From Aquimarina sp. AU58 (GTDB taxonomy: Bacteria; Bacteroidota; Bacteroidia; Flavobacteriales; Flavobacteriaceae): a stretch of 64,000 bases of DNA. The notes under the pieces are model-generated. The model was not told where the DNA came from. It worked only from the letters and a program-made list of their open reading frames with translations, and searched no databases. The stretch's first letter is position 1. Each line of letters begins with the position of its first letter. The stretch covers positions 28,479 through 92,478 of the forward strand of contig NZ_OMPD01000011.1 of NCBI RefSeq assembly GCF_900312745.1, in the 5' to 3' direction. Made by a program: the position numbers and the translations under genes. Below, in pieces: positions 27,674 to 37,741 of the stretch.

Positions 27674-30600
27674 ATGAGGTTACATCATTACAAACTATTT
27701 GTGCTCGCTTTTTTGATATCGGGCATGATGTCTGCCCAACAACAAATCTCTGGAACTGTTCAGGGAGAAGGAGGGCTACCATTACCTGGGGTTAATATTA
27801 TAATACAAGGTAAATCTACAGGTACACAAACAGATTTTGACGGGCAATACACAATTAATGCCGCTACGGGCGAAGTGCTTGTGTATTCATATTTAGGTTT
27901 TGTTACCCAGCAGGTAACTGTATCGGGGCAAAATGAAATTAATGTAGTGCTGAAGGAAGATGTAGGAGTATTAGAAGAAGTAGTTGTGGTTGGATTCGGT
28001 ACACAATCAAAACGATTGCTAACAGGTAATGTATCGAAAATTGAAGCAGCCCAAATAGGGGGTATTTCTACACCTAGTGTGCAAAATGCATTAATAGCCA
28101 AGGCGCCAGGTGTACAAATTACACAAATTAATGGTAAGCTAGAAGGGGGAGTAAAGGTAATTATTAGAGGACTTTCTTCAATATCGGCTTCTCAGGAACC
28201 ATTATATGTTATTGATGGAATTGAGATGAATAATAGAAATTCGTCCTCGATTGGTGCGAATTTGAACCCTTTATTAACGGTAAATCCAAATGACATAGCA
28301 TCAATTGATATTTTGAAAGATGCATCTGCTACGGCTATTTATGGTGCAAAAGGAACGAATGGAGTTATACTGATTACAACCAAAAGAGGTAAGGAAGGAA
28401 AATCACAAGTTTCTGTTGATCTTTCTACCGCATTTGGAAAACCAACGAATAAAAGAGATTGGTTAAATGCTAGCCAGTATGAAGAATTACTTCGAGAATC
28501 TGCATTCAACAGATTTGGGGATCAGGTTGCTGCCGATGATTGGGTAGATAATAGATTGCCAAGATATGAAGGAGATCAGGATTGGAGAACTCTTGATACA
28601 GATTGGCAAGAAGAGGCTTTTCAGGATAGCTACATTAATGATCTTAATGTGTCTATTTCTGGTGGAAATGAAAAGACAGTAAGTTTTATATCCGGATCAA
28701 CTAATGATTCAGAAGGTATTATTAGAGGTAACGGTTTAAAACGTTATAGTATGAGAGCAAATATTGATCACAATGTAAGTAAAAGCCTTAGCGTTGGTGT
28801 GAATGCAAGTTACTCTAGCACTGTGATTAATAGAATAGCAGGGGATAATGCATTTGTTACGCCTTTACAAGTTATTGCGCAAGTGCCTACCTCACCAACT
28901 CATCTATTAAATGGTGAACCAAATGGTACTGTTGGTACAGGTACCAGAACGTTATATGCTAATTTCTTACTGCAAGATAAACACTCATTTCGTAAAACTT
29001 CGATTAGAAGGATTTTAGCCAAAGTATTTGGGGATATAGATATTTTGCCATCCCTAACTTTAAGATCAGAGTTTGGTTATGACTATTTATATCAGACAGT
29101 AGATAGAAATACAGGTAGATTAGCACCATTTCAATCTACAAATGGTCAAAGTTTTGCTTCAGATGATGGTACAGAAATACTGTCTACAAATAATTATTTT
29201 ACTTATGATTATTCATCTGGAGGAGCATCTAGTCTAAATTTTGTTTTAGGTATGACGTATACTAGATTAAAAAATAGAGCTAATTCGGTAACAGGAGATG
29301 GTTTTCCTACCGATAGTTTTAGATCTGTCTCTAGTGCAGCAACAATTTCGGCGGGTACTGGTACTTTTACAAATTGGGCACAGCTAGCTTATTTTGCCAG
29401 AGCATCATATGATTTTAAAAAGAGATATCTTATAAATGCCACTCTTCGTCATGATTCATCCTCTCGATTTGGTAAAGATAAAAGAAATGCATTTTTCCCT
29501 GCAGTTTCGGTAGGTTGGATTGTGTCTGAAGAAAACTTTTTGCATGATTCTAGTATATTATCAAATTTAAAACTTAGAGCCAGTTGGGGAGTTAATGGTA
29601 ATACTCCTACTGCTAATTTTGGTTCTTTGGCTCTGTACGGAGGTACTAATTATGGAGGTGTTTCGGGTATTGCTTTTACGCAAATAGATAACCCTGATTT
29701 AAAATGGGAAGAAACTGCACAGCAAAATTTTGGTCTTGATTTTGGATTTCTAAATAATAGAATAACTGGTGAGATCGATTATTATGTCAAGAAAACAGAT
29801 GACTTGATATTTAATCAGCGACTTCCATATGAAACAGGTGCTCCTAATAATGCTGGAATACTTAAGAATATTGGAAATCTAGAAAATAAAGGTTTTGAAT
29901 TTGTGTTAAATACGATAAATGTTCAAACAGATAACCTTACATGGGAAACCAGTTTTAATATTGCTACAAATAAAAATGAAATTGTTAGTTTACCAAATGG
30001 TGATGATTTGATCACGGGCCAAAATATTCTTAGAGAAGGAGAACCTATTAATTCTTTCTATATGGTAGAGTATGCAGGTGTGAATCCAGCTAATGGTGAT
30101 GCAGAATATATTTTGAATACAACCAATGCCGATGGTACAATAAATAGAGGTAGAACTAACGATTTTTCGCAAGCAGAACGAATTATCGCCGGAAACCCTA
30201 ACCCAGATTTGTTTGGAGGTTTAACAAGTACACTGAATTATAAAACAATTGACTTTTCTTTTACTTTTCAAGGACAATGGGGTGCCCAGGTATTTAATGG
30301 TGCTGGACAATACCAGGAAACAGGTTTCGGAAACGGTTTAGATAATCAAGATGTCTATATTTATGAGAATAGATGGCAGAACCCGGGAGATATAACAGAT
30401 GTACCTCAGGCAAGATTGTTTTTAAATAATGGACACTCTAATAGTACCAGATATTTGCAAGATGCAGATTTTATAAGATTGAGAAATATAACACTCGGAT
30501 ATTCCTTACCACAAAGTGCATTGGATAAATTAGGAATGAATAAGATAAGGCTCTATGTATCTGGGTTAAACCTTCTAACTTTTACAGATTTTAGAGGATA

Positions 30601-30712
30601 TGATCCAGAATCGACTAATGATGATGCTAATACCAATACTAACGTGGGTAGTACTTTTTATTCTGCACCACCAGCAAAAGTATATACACTGGGTGTTAAT
30701 TTAACATTTTAA
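27674..30712 (+). CDS. SusC/RagA-family TonB-linked outer-membrane protein (copy 1)
   Basis: 1012 residues. A signal peptide (MRLHHYKLFVLAFLISGMMS), a CarboxypepD_reg-like domain with GGLPLPGVNIIIQGKSTGTQ (about 30-105), the SusC signature LEEVVVVGFGTQSKR (about 100-114), the plug with VIIRGLSSISASQEPLYVID, KDASATAIYGAKGTNGVI, and a C-terminal barrel ending VYTLGVNLTF. Together with a SusD lipoprotein it forms a pedal-bin importer for glycans or peptides driven by TonB. SusD1 follows after 15 nt. No carbohydrate-active enzyme lies nearby, so the ligand is unknown. Confidence 0.95.
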   Translation: MRLHHYKLFVLAFLISGMMSAQQQISGTVQGEGGLPLPGVNIIIQGKSTGTQTDFDGQYTINAATGEVLVYSYLGFVTQQVTVSGQNEINVVLKEDVGVLEEVVVVGFGTQSKRLLTGNVSKIEAAQIGGISTPSVQNALIAKAPGVQITQINGKLEGGVKVIIRGLSSISASQEPLYVIDGIEMNNRNSSSIGANLNPLLTVNPNDIASIDILKDASATAIYGAKGTNGVILITTKRGKEGKSQVSVDLSTAFGKPTNKRDWLNASQYEELLRESAFNRFGDQVAADDWVDNRLPRYEGDQDWRTLDTDWQEEAFQDSYINDLNVSISGGNEKTVSFISGSTNDSEGIIRGNGLKRYSMRANIDHNVSKSLSVGVNASYSSTVINRIAGDNAFVTPLQVIAQVPTSPTHLLNGEPNGTVGTGTRTLYANFLLQDKHSFRKTSIRRILAKVFGDIDILPSLTLRSEFGYDYLYQTVDRNTGRLAPFQSTNGQSFASDDGTEILSTNNYFTYDYSSGGASSLNFVLGMTYTRLKNRANSVTGDGFPTDSFRSVSSAATISAGTGTFTNWAQLAYFARASYDFKKRYLINATLRHDSSSRFGKDKRNAFFPAVSVGWIVSEENFLHDSSILSNLKLRASWGVNGNTPTANFGSLALYGGTNYGGVSGIAFTQIDNPDLKWEETAQQNFGLDFGFLNNRITGEIDYYVKKTDDLIFNQRLPYETGAPNNAGILKNIGNLENKGFEFVLNTINVQTDNLTWETSFNIATNKNEIVSLPNGDDLITGQNILREGEPINSFYMVEYAGVNPANGDAEYILNTTNADGTINRGRTNDFSQAERIIAGNPNPDLFGGLTSTLNYKTIDFSFTFQGQWGAQVFNGAGQYQETGFGNGLDNQDVYIYENRWQNPGDITDVPQARLFLNNGHSNSTRYLQDADFIRLRNITLGYSLPQSALDKLGMNKIRLYVSGLNLLTFTDFRGYDPESTNDDANTNTNVGSTFYSAPPAKVYTLGVNLTF

Positions 30713-30727
30713 AAAAAAAGATAGATT

Positions 30728-32077
30728 ATGAAATTTTTGAAATTTTTGATATTAATTGTGATATTCAGTAATATATCGTGCGAGAATGAACTGGATATAG
30801 AACCACAACAAAGTGTTTCTACTGAAGTAGCGACAGCAACAGCAGCAAATATTGAAGCAATTCTTACTGGTGCTTATGATTCTGCAAGAAGTGGAGATCC
30901 TACTTTTGGAGGTGGAAATTATGATGGAGATTTGGCAAATATTGCTGTCTTATACGGTAATACAGATCAAATAGAATGGAATGGGACATTTGCTAACTTA
31001 AGAGAGTTATTTAATAAAGAGCTGGATAATGTTAATGGTAGTGCTAATGGAATGTGGCGTGATGCTTACTTGTTATTTGGTGCTGTTAATACAGTATTAG
31101 CAAACTTAGATAAGTTTGAAGATGAGGATCAAAAAAACAGAGTTGAAGGAGAGGCAATGTTTTTAAGAGGACTCGCATATTTTGATATCATACGTTTGTA
31201 TGGTCAACAATATAATGCGGGTGGCGGAAATACTCAACCAGGCGTTCCTATTGTTTTGGATCCTCCAAGTCTTGAACGATTAGTTCCTAGAAATTCTGTA
31301 GAGGAGGTGTATACGCAAATTGTTCAAGATTTAACAAGCGCTTATAGTAAATTGCCTGATACTAATGGAGACAGGGCCGATAAATATGCAGCTCAGGCAG
31401 TATTGGCCAGAGTATATTTGCAACAAGGTAATTATGCTGCTGCAAGAGATGCTGCAGATGATGTGATACAAAACAGTGGGCATAGTTTAATGCCTGATTT
31501 TAATGCGGTGTTTGATTCTGATGATAACACAGCAGAAAGTATTTTTTCATTTGTTGTTACAAATCAAGAAGGAGCTAATCGACAAGTACAACATTTTGCA
31601 AGCGAAGCTTTAGGAGGTAGAGGAGGCGATATATCTATTGCTCAGGCTTACATAGATAAGTTTGATTCTGCCGCTGATGAAAGAAGAAACTATACCTATA
31701 CAGACGGAGGATTAACACTAAGCTCTAAGTTTGTGAGACAGTTTGCTAATACTCAGCAGATCAGATTGGCAGAAATGCATTTAATAAGAGCAGAATGTAA
31801 CTTTAGAGAAAGTACAACTATTGGTCAGGCTCCATTGGCAGAAATAAATGCTTTAAGAGCAAGATCATCCGCTCCTGCGCTTGGCGTATTAACGATTGAT
31901 TTAATTTTAAATGAAAGAGAATTAGAACTAGGTTTCGAAGGGTTTGTTTTACATGATTATAAACGAACACAACGTAATATAGGGGGATTACCTTATAATG
32001 ACAATAAGTTAGTTTTTCCTGTGCCTCAGCAAGCAAGAGACAGAAATGATTTGTTAGAGCAAAACCCAGGATATTAA
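30728..32077 (+). CDS. SusD/RagB-family surface lipoprotein (copy 1)
   Basis: 449 residues. A lipoprotein signal (MKFLKFLILIVIFSNISCEN, Cys19) is followed by the SusD helical domain: MWRDAYLLFGAVNTVLANLD (the first TPR pair), EGEAMFLRGLAYFDIIRLYG (about 140-160), and ADKYAAQAVLARVYLQQGNY. The C-terminus FPVPQQARDRNDLLEQNPGY has the family ending. It forms the ligand-binding lid of SusC1 at the cell surface. It starts 15 nt after SusC1 and is followed by a strong terminator, so the transcript is SusC1-SusD1. Confidence 0.93.
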   Translation: MKFLKFLILIVIFSNISCENELDIEPQQSVSTEVATATAANIEAILTGAYDSARSGDPTFGGGNYDGDLANIAVLYGNTDQIEWNGTFANLRELFNKELDNVNGSANGMWRDAYLLFGAVNTVLANLDKFEDEDQKNRVEGEAMFLRGLAYFDIIRLYGQQYNAGGGNTQPGVPIVLDPPSLERLVPRNSVEEVYTQIVQDLTSAYSKLPDTNGDRADKYAAQAVLARVYLQQGNYAAARDAADDVIQNSGHSLMPDFNAVFDSDDNTAESIFSFVVTNQEGANRQVQHFASEALGGRGGDISIAQAYIDKFDSAADERRNYTYTDGGLTLSSKFVRQFANTQQIRLAEMHLIRAECNFRESTTIGQAPLAEINALRARSSAPALGVLTIDLILNERELELGFEGFVLHDYKRTQRNIGGLPYNDNKLVFPVPQQARDRNDLLEQNPGY

Positions 32078-32121
32078 ACTAACTTTTTAATATAAATACT
32101 ACTCTTAATTTTTTATGAGTA

Positions 32122-32160
32122 AAATTGCCCGCCAATACTATTGGTGGGCAATTTAATTTT
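32122..32160 (+). terminator. Intrinsic terminator of the SusC1-SusD1 unit
   Basis: A 15-bp stem with one G-T pair (AAATTGCCCGCCAAT at 32122-32136, ATTGGTGGGCAATTT at 32140-32154) and a 3-nt loop, then AATTTTT. It lies 44 nt beyond the SusD1 stop. Confidence 0.88.
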
Positions 32161-32290
32161 TACACTTCTTTGATAGCTATTTTATGATCTGCTTATTCTT
32201 CAAAATAAAATTGATGGTTTTTACTATCATAGATGTTATTGATAGAGATAGTTATAACCCAAAAAAAGTTGAAGAAATATATAAAAATGA

Positions 32291-32627
32291 GGTCTTACAG
32301 AACAGCTCTCCTTAGAATTATTAGAAAAGGATGAAACCATATCAAAGAAATGATATGAGTCTTCAAAAACTTTTATAATTATTTAATACTTCAAGGCATA
32401 ATACTTCCCAAATGATAAACAAACACTTTAATCTTAACTTTTTTGAATTAATTAATAAGTATAGAATTGAAGAGACAAAAAAAATATTAAAAGAAAAGTA
32501 ATATCAATATGAGAATTTCAATAGTATTGATGTGGCTTATGAGGTTGGTTTTAATAACAAAGTGACTTTCAATAAGTCATTACAGAAATACAATCAAATT
32601 ACATCATCAGAATGCGTTAAACCCTAA
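32291..32627 (+). pseudogene. Decayed 3' end of an AraC-family regulator
   Basis: The DNA matches the last third of the intact regulator at 25567-27102. Translated with one frameshift near 32350, it reads GLTEQLSLEL, then KKDMSLQKLL, stop, LFNTSRHNTSQMINKHFN, LNFFELINKYRIEETKKILK, then a second stop at 32499-32501, then FNSIDVAYEVGFNNKVTFNK and KYNQITSSE before a final stop at 32625-32627. The matching intact stretches are GLTPSLSLEL, LLDTTRHNTSQIINEHFELN and FNIIDVAYEVGFNNKVTF. The membrane part is missing. An inverted repeat (AAACCCT at 32619-32625, AGGGTTT at 32634-32640) covers its end. It sits directly before SusC2, the same position that the intact gene holds before SusC1. Confidence 0.88.
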
Positions 32628-32887
32628 AGGTAAAGGGTTTTGTTTATGGGTAAACTTTCTTCGGTAAAGGGTAAAGGCTTATAGGGGTTACCTTTTTTTA
32701 TACCTGTAAAATGTTTCTTTGGGCTATAATCATAAATAGGGGGGATGAATGTATTATTTCCATTTAAACTTTGTTCAAGTTTTGTGAAAGTAAATTTGAG
32801 TTAGCCATCAAAATATTCTAATCCTTCCTTTTATGGTTATATCTAATAACTATGTTAAGTATTAATTTTTTGAAAACTTTTTTATCT

Positions 32888-35800
32888 ATGAAAGTACATT
32901 ATTACAAGTTTCTAATGTTATTTTTCTTTGTGTATAGTATTTCTTTTGCACAAGGAGAAAGCATATCAGGAACAGTTACAGATGATAAGGGATTACCTCT
33001 TCCGGGTGTGAATGTCCTTATCAAAAATACAAATAACGGAACTCAAACCGATTTTGATGGAAATTATACAATCTCTGCTAGTAGAGGTGCGGTAATTTCT
33101 TTTAGTTATGTTGGTTTTGAGACCAAAGAAATTGTAGTTAACGAAAAAACTACTATTAATGCGCAATTATCTACTTCTTCTTCAGAATTGGAAGAGGTTG
33201 TTATTGTTGGATTTGGAACAACAACAGAAAAAAAACTAATCCAAAGTATAGGAACCATTAGAACAGCAGCGATTGAAGATATCCCAGCTGTTACAGCACA
33301 AGAGTTATTACAAGGACAGGCTAGTGGTGTTCAATTTACTCAAAGTTCGGGTGTACTTGGTTCTGCTAATGTAATTCGTGTTCGAGGAATTTCTTCTCTT
33401 AATGGAGGTTCTCAACCACTAATTGTTATTGATGGGGTACCGTTAAGTGATGATATTAATACATTTAATAATGGAGGAAATACAGGGTTAAATCCAATTT
33501 CGGATTTAAATCCTCAAGATATTGCTTCTTTTTCGGTACTTAAAGATGCTGCTGCTACAGCAATTTGGGGTTCTCGTGGAGCTAACGGAGTTATCTTGAT
33601 TAAAACAAAAAGTGGAAAACCTAATACAGACACTAAAATAAATGCAGATGTATGGACTTCATTTACAGATGTGACTGATTTGGTTGACATATTAGATTCA
33701 GGTCAATATGCTCAATATCGTTTTGAAAGAGGACAGGCAGGAGCGAGCGGAGGAATTGGTGCTGTTACTGATCTTCCTTTAGAAGGTCCAGATTGGTTAG
33801 ATCTAGCAACTAGAACTGGATTTTCACAAAATTACAACGTATCTGCTCAAGGTGGTGGAGAAAAAACAAGTTTTTTCTTAGGAACCGGTTATTCTAAATT
33901 AGAAGGTGGAATTGTAGGAAACGACCTTAGAAGAATTAATGGAAGAGTTAATTTAAACCATAAAGCAAACCGTTGGTTAGATCTTGGTTTAAATTTATCC
34001 GTTACTAATACACTTAATGATCGTATTAATACAGAAAACACAACTTTTGCCCCTTTAACATCTGCATATTTAATTAGACCTTTCATTCAATCAAGAGACG
34101 ATGAAGGTAATTTTATAAATAATGACTTTATCCAAAATGTTGAAGCGATTGAGGCTTTGCAAGTAAATCAGGTAGAGAGCACCAGAGTTATTGGTAATAT
34201 GAGTGCTACAATTAAGTTTACAGATAATCTTAATTATAAAGGTTCTTTTGGAGTTGACCGAAGTCAAATTGATAACTTTACAAGAGTCCCCGAATTAATA
34301 GACCCTTCTGCAGATGGAGGAACTACACCTGGAGGTAATGCTCAGAATTTTATTGCAAATGATAATAGAATTATAACAGATCATACCTTAAATTTTAATA
34401 AAACATTTAGTGATATCCATACTGTTGGTGCAGTAGCTGGGATATCATACCAGGAGACTACCTTTAATAATATAAATGTAGCAACCGAAGATTTCCTTTC
34501 TGACGATTTGAGAAATGTCGGAAATGGTGCTGTTCCAACTTTAACGACTCAGTCTAGAGCCAAAAGAAGTTTGTATGGAGCATTTGGAAGAGTTAATTAT
34601 GATTATAAAAGTAAGTACCTTATTGAAGGTTCTTTCAGAAGAGATGGTTTCTCAAGATTTGGAGCTAATAACAGATTTGGTAACTTCTGGTCGGTAGCTG
34701 CAGGATGGGTAGTTTCTGAAGAAGAATTTATACAACAAATAGAAGCAATTAGTCTTTTAAAGTTAAGAGCTAGTTATGGTACTTCAGGAAATGATAGAAT
34801 TGGTGGATCTTTTCCTTCTTTAGGATTATTTGGTTCTGCTGTACCTGCTATAGCTGCAACCTATAATTATAATGGAAGTGGTGGTTTGGCACCAACTCAA
34901 GCAGGTAATGCTGATTTGACATTTGAAGAGAGTGCAACATTAGATTTAGCTTTAGAATTAGGGTTGTTTAGAAACAGAATAAATTTTAATGCAACTTATT
35001 TTAAAAAGAAGACAACAGATTTATTATTAAACGTACCGGTGACCGAGATTACAGGTTTCCCTACGATTACAGCTAATGCTGGTGAACTAGAAAATAGAGG
35101 TTGGGAATTTGGATTGAATACGAAAAATGTGATCACCGATAACTTTACATGGTCTACAGACTTTAATATCTCTTTTATTGAGACAGAGGTAATTTCTTTA
35201 CCAGGAGCAAATGATTCTCCAGAAGGAAGGTTCATTGAAGCTGCAGGCGCAAGACAAAGAGCAATAGAAGGGCAGTCAACAAATAATTTCTATTTAGTAA
35301 GATATGTAGGAGTAAACCCTCAAACTGGAGATGCAGAATATTTGGATAGAGATGGTAATGTTACAACTACACCAAATTTTGATACAGATAGGGTAGTTGT
35401 AGGAGATGCTTTACCAGATTTTTATGGAGGTATTACAAATACATTTACATATAAAAACTTTGATCTTAGTTTCTTAATGTCATTTACTTATGGTAATGAT
35501 ATATTCCTTGATGGATTACGATTTGTTGGTGCACCAGATAGAGTAGGGTCTTTTAATCAATCGGTTGATGTATTAGATTACTGGAAACAACCTGGAGATA
35601 ACGCGACGTATCCAAGATTAGGGAGTTCAACAGAAAATCTTTATAGACAATCTTCTACGTTTCAGTTAAGAGATGGATCTTTCTTAAGAATGAGAAACTT
35701 AACTTTTGGTTATACACTACCAGATAGCCTATTGAAAAACAGTAAATTATTCAAGAAGGTAAGAGTATATGCAACTGGTAATAACTTATTTGTGATAAAA

Positions 35801-35929
35801 GGAGATAGCAATTTAGATGGCTTTGATCCTGAGGTAACTGATGATATTAATCCATTAGTACAAGGAGAGACTTTCTTTACTGCTCCACAGGCAAGACAGT
35901 TCTTAATTGGAACCAGAATCACATTTTAA
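32888..35929 (+). CDS. SusC/RagA-family TonB-linked outer-membrane protein (copy 2)
   Basis: 1013 residues from the ATG at 32888. The frame is open to an ATG at 32852, but the signal peptide starts at MKVHYYKFLMLFFFVYSISF, and the DNA around 32888 parallels that around the SusC1 start. Domains match copy 1: ISGTVTDDKGLPLPGVNVLI, LEEVVIVGFGTTTEKKL, plug motifs VIRVRGISSLNGGSQPL and KDAAATAIWGSRGANGVI, and a barrel ending RQFLIGTRITF. The two copies are clearly related but distant, so this is an old duplication or separate recruitment. SusD2 follows after 20 nt. The ligand is unknown. Confidence 0.94.
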   Translation: MKVHYYKFLMLFFFVYSISFAQGESISGTVTDDKGLPLPGVNVLIKNTNNGTQTDFDGNYTISASRGAVISFSYVGFETKEIVVNEKTTINAQLSTSSSELEEVVIVGFGTTTEKKLIQSIGTIRTAAIEDIPAVTAQELLQGQASGVQFTQSSGVLGSANVIRVRGISSLNGGSQPLIVIDGVPLSDDINTFNNGGNTGLNPISDLNPQDIASFSVLKDAAATAIWGSRGANGVILIKTKSGKPNTDTKINADVWTSFTDVTDLVDILDSGQYAQYRFERGQAGASGGIGAVTDLPLEGPDWLDLATRTGFSQNYNVSAQGGGEKTSFFLGTGYSKLEGGIVGNDLRRINGRVNLNHKANRWLDLGLNLSVTNTLNDRINTENTTFAPLTSAYLIRPFIQSRDDEGNFINNDFIQNVEAIEALQVNQVESTRVIGNMSATIKFTDNLNYKGSFGVDRSQIDNFTRVPELIDPSADGGTTPGGNAQNFIANDNRIITDHTLNFNKTFSDIHTVGAVAGISYQETTFNNINVATEDFLSDDLRNVGNGAVPTLTTQSRAKRSLYGAFGRVNYDYKSKYLIEGSFRRDGFSRFGANNRFGNFWSVAAGWVVSEEEFIQQIEAISLLKLRASYGTSGNDRIGGSFPSLGLFGSAVPAIAATYNYNGSGGLAPTQAGNADLTFEESATLDLALELGLFRNRINFNATYFKKKTTDLLLNVPVTEITGFPTITANAGELENRGWEFGLNTKNVITDNFTWSTDFNISFIETEVISLPGANDSPEGRFIEAAGARQRAIEGQSTNNFYLVRYVGVNPQTGDAEYLDRDGNVTTTPNFDTDRVVVGDALPDFYGGITNTFTYKNFDLSFLMSFTYGNDIFLDGLRFVGAPDRVGSFNQSVDVLDYWKQPGDNATYPRLGSSTENLYRQSSTFQLRDGSFLRMRNLTFGYTLPDSLLKNSKLFKKVRVYATGNNLFVIKGDSNLDGFDPEVTDDINPLVQGETFFTAPQARQFLIGTRITF

Positions 35930-35949
35930 ATCTAAATACATAGGATATA

Positions 35950-37389
35950 ATGAAAACAATTCTTAAAAAATATAAAATACTGCTATTAATTGGAGTTTTA
36001 AGCTTCACCTATAGCTGTGATGATGAACTTGAAATCGATCCAGAAGATAATCTTACTGAGAATGTAGTTTTTTCTTCAGAATTTGCGATTAGAGGAGCAC
36101 TTACTGGGTTGTATGGACAAGCTCGAGAAGTTGATGCTTTAAATGGTAATAGATATGCTCTTTCAGGAATACAATCAGACGAACTAACGTTCGTAGGTTC
36201 TTTTCCTACATTAGCAGATTTGTTTGAATATGCTACTCAGGCTACAAATACTACGACCCAAGAATCTTGGGATGAAGCTTATGAAATCATTAATAATGCT
36301 AATTTCATAATAACTAAAGTTCCTGAAGTAGATATCATAGGTTTTACAGATGAAGAAAAAGCACTTGTAGTAGCTGAGGCTAAATTTATGCGTGCTGTGA
36401 TGTATTTTGAAATGGCTAGAGTATATGGGCAACCAATTCAGTTTGATAATGGTAATAACCTTTGTATTCCTATTTCTACTAAACCTTTTGATGGAGATGC
36501 ATCTCCAACAGATTTCGAACTTCCTCGTTCGACAGTAAATGAAGTACATGCTTTTATCATTCAGGACTTAGAAGATGCTATAGCTGGATTACCGGTTGGT
36601 ACAGATAATACTAGAGCTTCTAAAGGTTCAGCACAAGCTTTATTGGCAAGACTTCGCTTATATAGAGAAGAATGGTCTGAAGCAGCTAATTTAGCAAATG
36701 AAGTTATTAATTCTGGTTCTTACCAATTTGGGACTAATTACTCATTTTTTAAGACATTAGCGAACGAAAGTGTATTCGTCTTAGCAAATAATGCTACAGA
36801 TGGTGCTTTTGGAGGTAGTGGTCTACACAATTTTGCAAACCCTTCTCCTGCAGGTAGAGGAGATCTTTATTATTCAGATTTCTTAGTAAATAGTCTAGAA
36901 AGTGGTGTTGCAGCTGTAGGGAATACAGAAGGAAAAGATTTAAGACTGGTTGGTGTATCAGCTCCTGGTAACGATGCAAATGGTGTAGAAGAAATTTTCC
37001 AAAATAAAATTAGTGCTACTGGTAATGATCCATTACCTATAATTAGAATTACAGAAATGTATTTTATTAGAGCTGAAGCTAATTTAAGAGGGGGTTTATC
37101 AGTTGGTGATACTCCATTAAATGATATTAATCTTATCAGAGGAAGAGCTGGTATTGTAGATTTGGCAGCGGTAACATTAGACGATATTCTTGAGGAAAGA
37201 TTAAAAGAATTCGCAAATGAAGGCCACAGAAGAATGGATCTTTTACGAAACAGATTGCCATTAAGACAATCAGGAGATGCTCAGTTTGCAGCTTCTGCGT
37301 TTGGTGCCGATAAAACTATATATCCGATACCTGCGACTCAAATAAATTCTAACCCAGCATTACAGGGACAACAGAATCCAGGTTATTAA
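35950..37389 (+). CDS. SusD/RagB-family surface lipoprotein (copy 2)
   Basis: 479 residues. A lipoprotein signal (ILLLIGVLSFTYSCDDELE, with Cys23 lipidated) is followed by SusD helices: SWDEAYEIINNANFIITKVP, AEAKFMRAVMYFEMARVYGQ (about 147-166), and GSAQALLARLRLYREEWSEA. The C-terminal region has RLKEFANEGHRRMDLLRNRL and the ending NPALQGQQNPGY. It is the surface binding partner of SusC2, 20 nt upstream. A 16-bp perfect hairpin closes the unit. The two SusD copies share the family architecture but little exact sequence. Confidence 0.93.
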   Translation: MKTILKKYKILLLIGVLSFTYSCDDELEIDPEDNLTENVVFSSEFAIRGALTGLYGQAREVDALNGNRYALSGIQSDELTFVGSFPTLADLFEYATQATNTTTQESWDEAYEIINNANFIITKVPEVDIIGFTDEEKALVVAEAKFMRAVMYFEMARVYGQPIQFDNGNNLCIPISTKPFDGDASPTDFELPRSTVNEVHAFIIQDLEDAIAGLPVGTDNTRASKGSAQALLARLRLYREEWSEAANLANEVINSGSYQFGTNYSFFKTLANESVFVLANNATDGAFGGSGLHNFANPSPAGRGDLYYSDFLVNSLESGVAAVGNTEGKDLRLVGVSAPGNDANGVEEIFQNKISATGNDPLPIIRITEMYFIRAEANLRGGLSVGDTPLNDINLIRGRAGIVDLAAVTLDDILEERLKEFANEGHRRMDLLRNRLPLRQSGDAQFAASAFGADKTIYPIPATQINSNPALQGQQNPGY

Positions 37390-37741
37390 TTGGAAATACA
37401 TACTGTTTGTTATATAAACAAAATAACCCGTCAACTCATAGTTGACGGGTTATTTGTTTTTAGCTTATCTGTTTAATTTCTTTGATTCAAATTGGGGATC
37501 TGTAAAAATTTGAAACAAACTTCTATAAGGCATTTCCAAAGTTTTATATCACCACAACTTAAAGTCGCTAGAAAATATATAAGCAGGATTTGTTTATGTT
37601 GTTTAGAAACAATTGATTACTGCTTTTTTCTATACGCGAAAAAAGAGAAAAAGTTTTAGATTTGATGTGAATGTATGCACGTTCCTGTGTCTTTAGAATA
37701 GACTATATTTTCGAATTACAAAATATACGTAGATTGTATGA
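37390..37741. other. Intergenic region between SusD2 and the DUF349 gene (convergent)
   Basis: 352 nt. It holds the SusD2 terminator at 37421-37455. The rest is AT-rich, and I see no gene or RNA in it. Confidence 0.5.
37421..37455. terminator. Bidirectional terminator of the SusC2-SusD2 unit
   Basis: A perfect 16-bp inverted repeat (AAATAACCCGTCAACT at 37421-37436, AGTTGACGGGTTATTT at 37440-37455) with a 3-nt loop and T/A runs on both sides, 31 nt after the SusD2 stop. It could also stop leftward transcription from the DUF349 gene, although it is nearly 300 nt beyond that stop. Confidence 0.9.
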
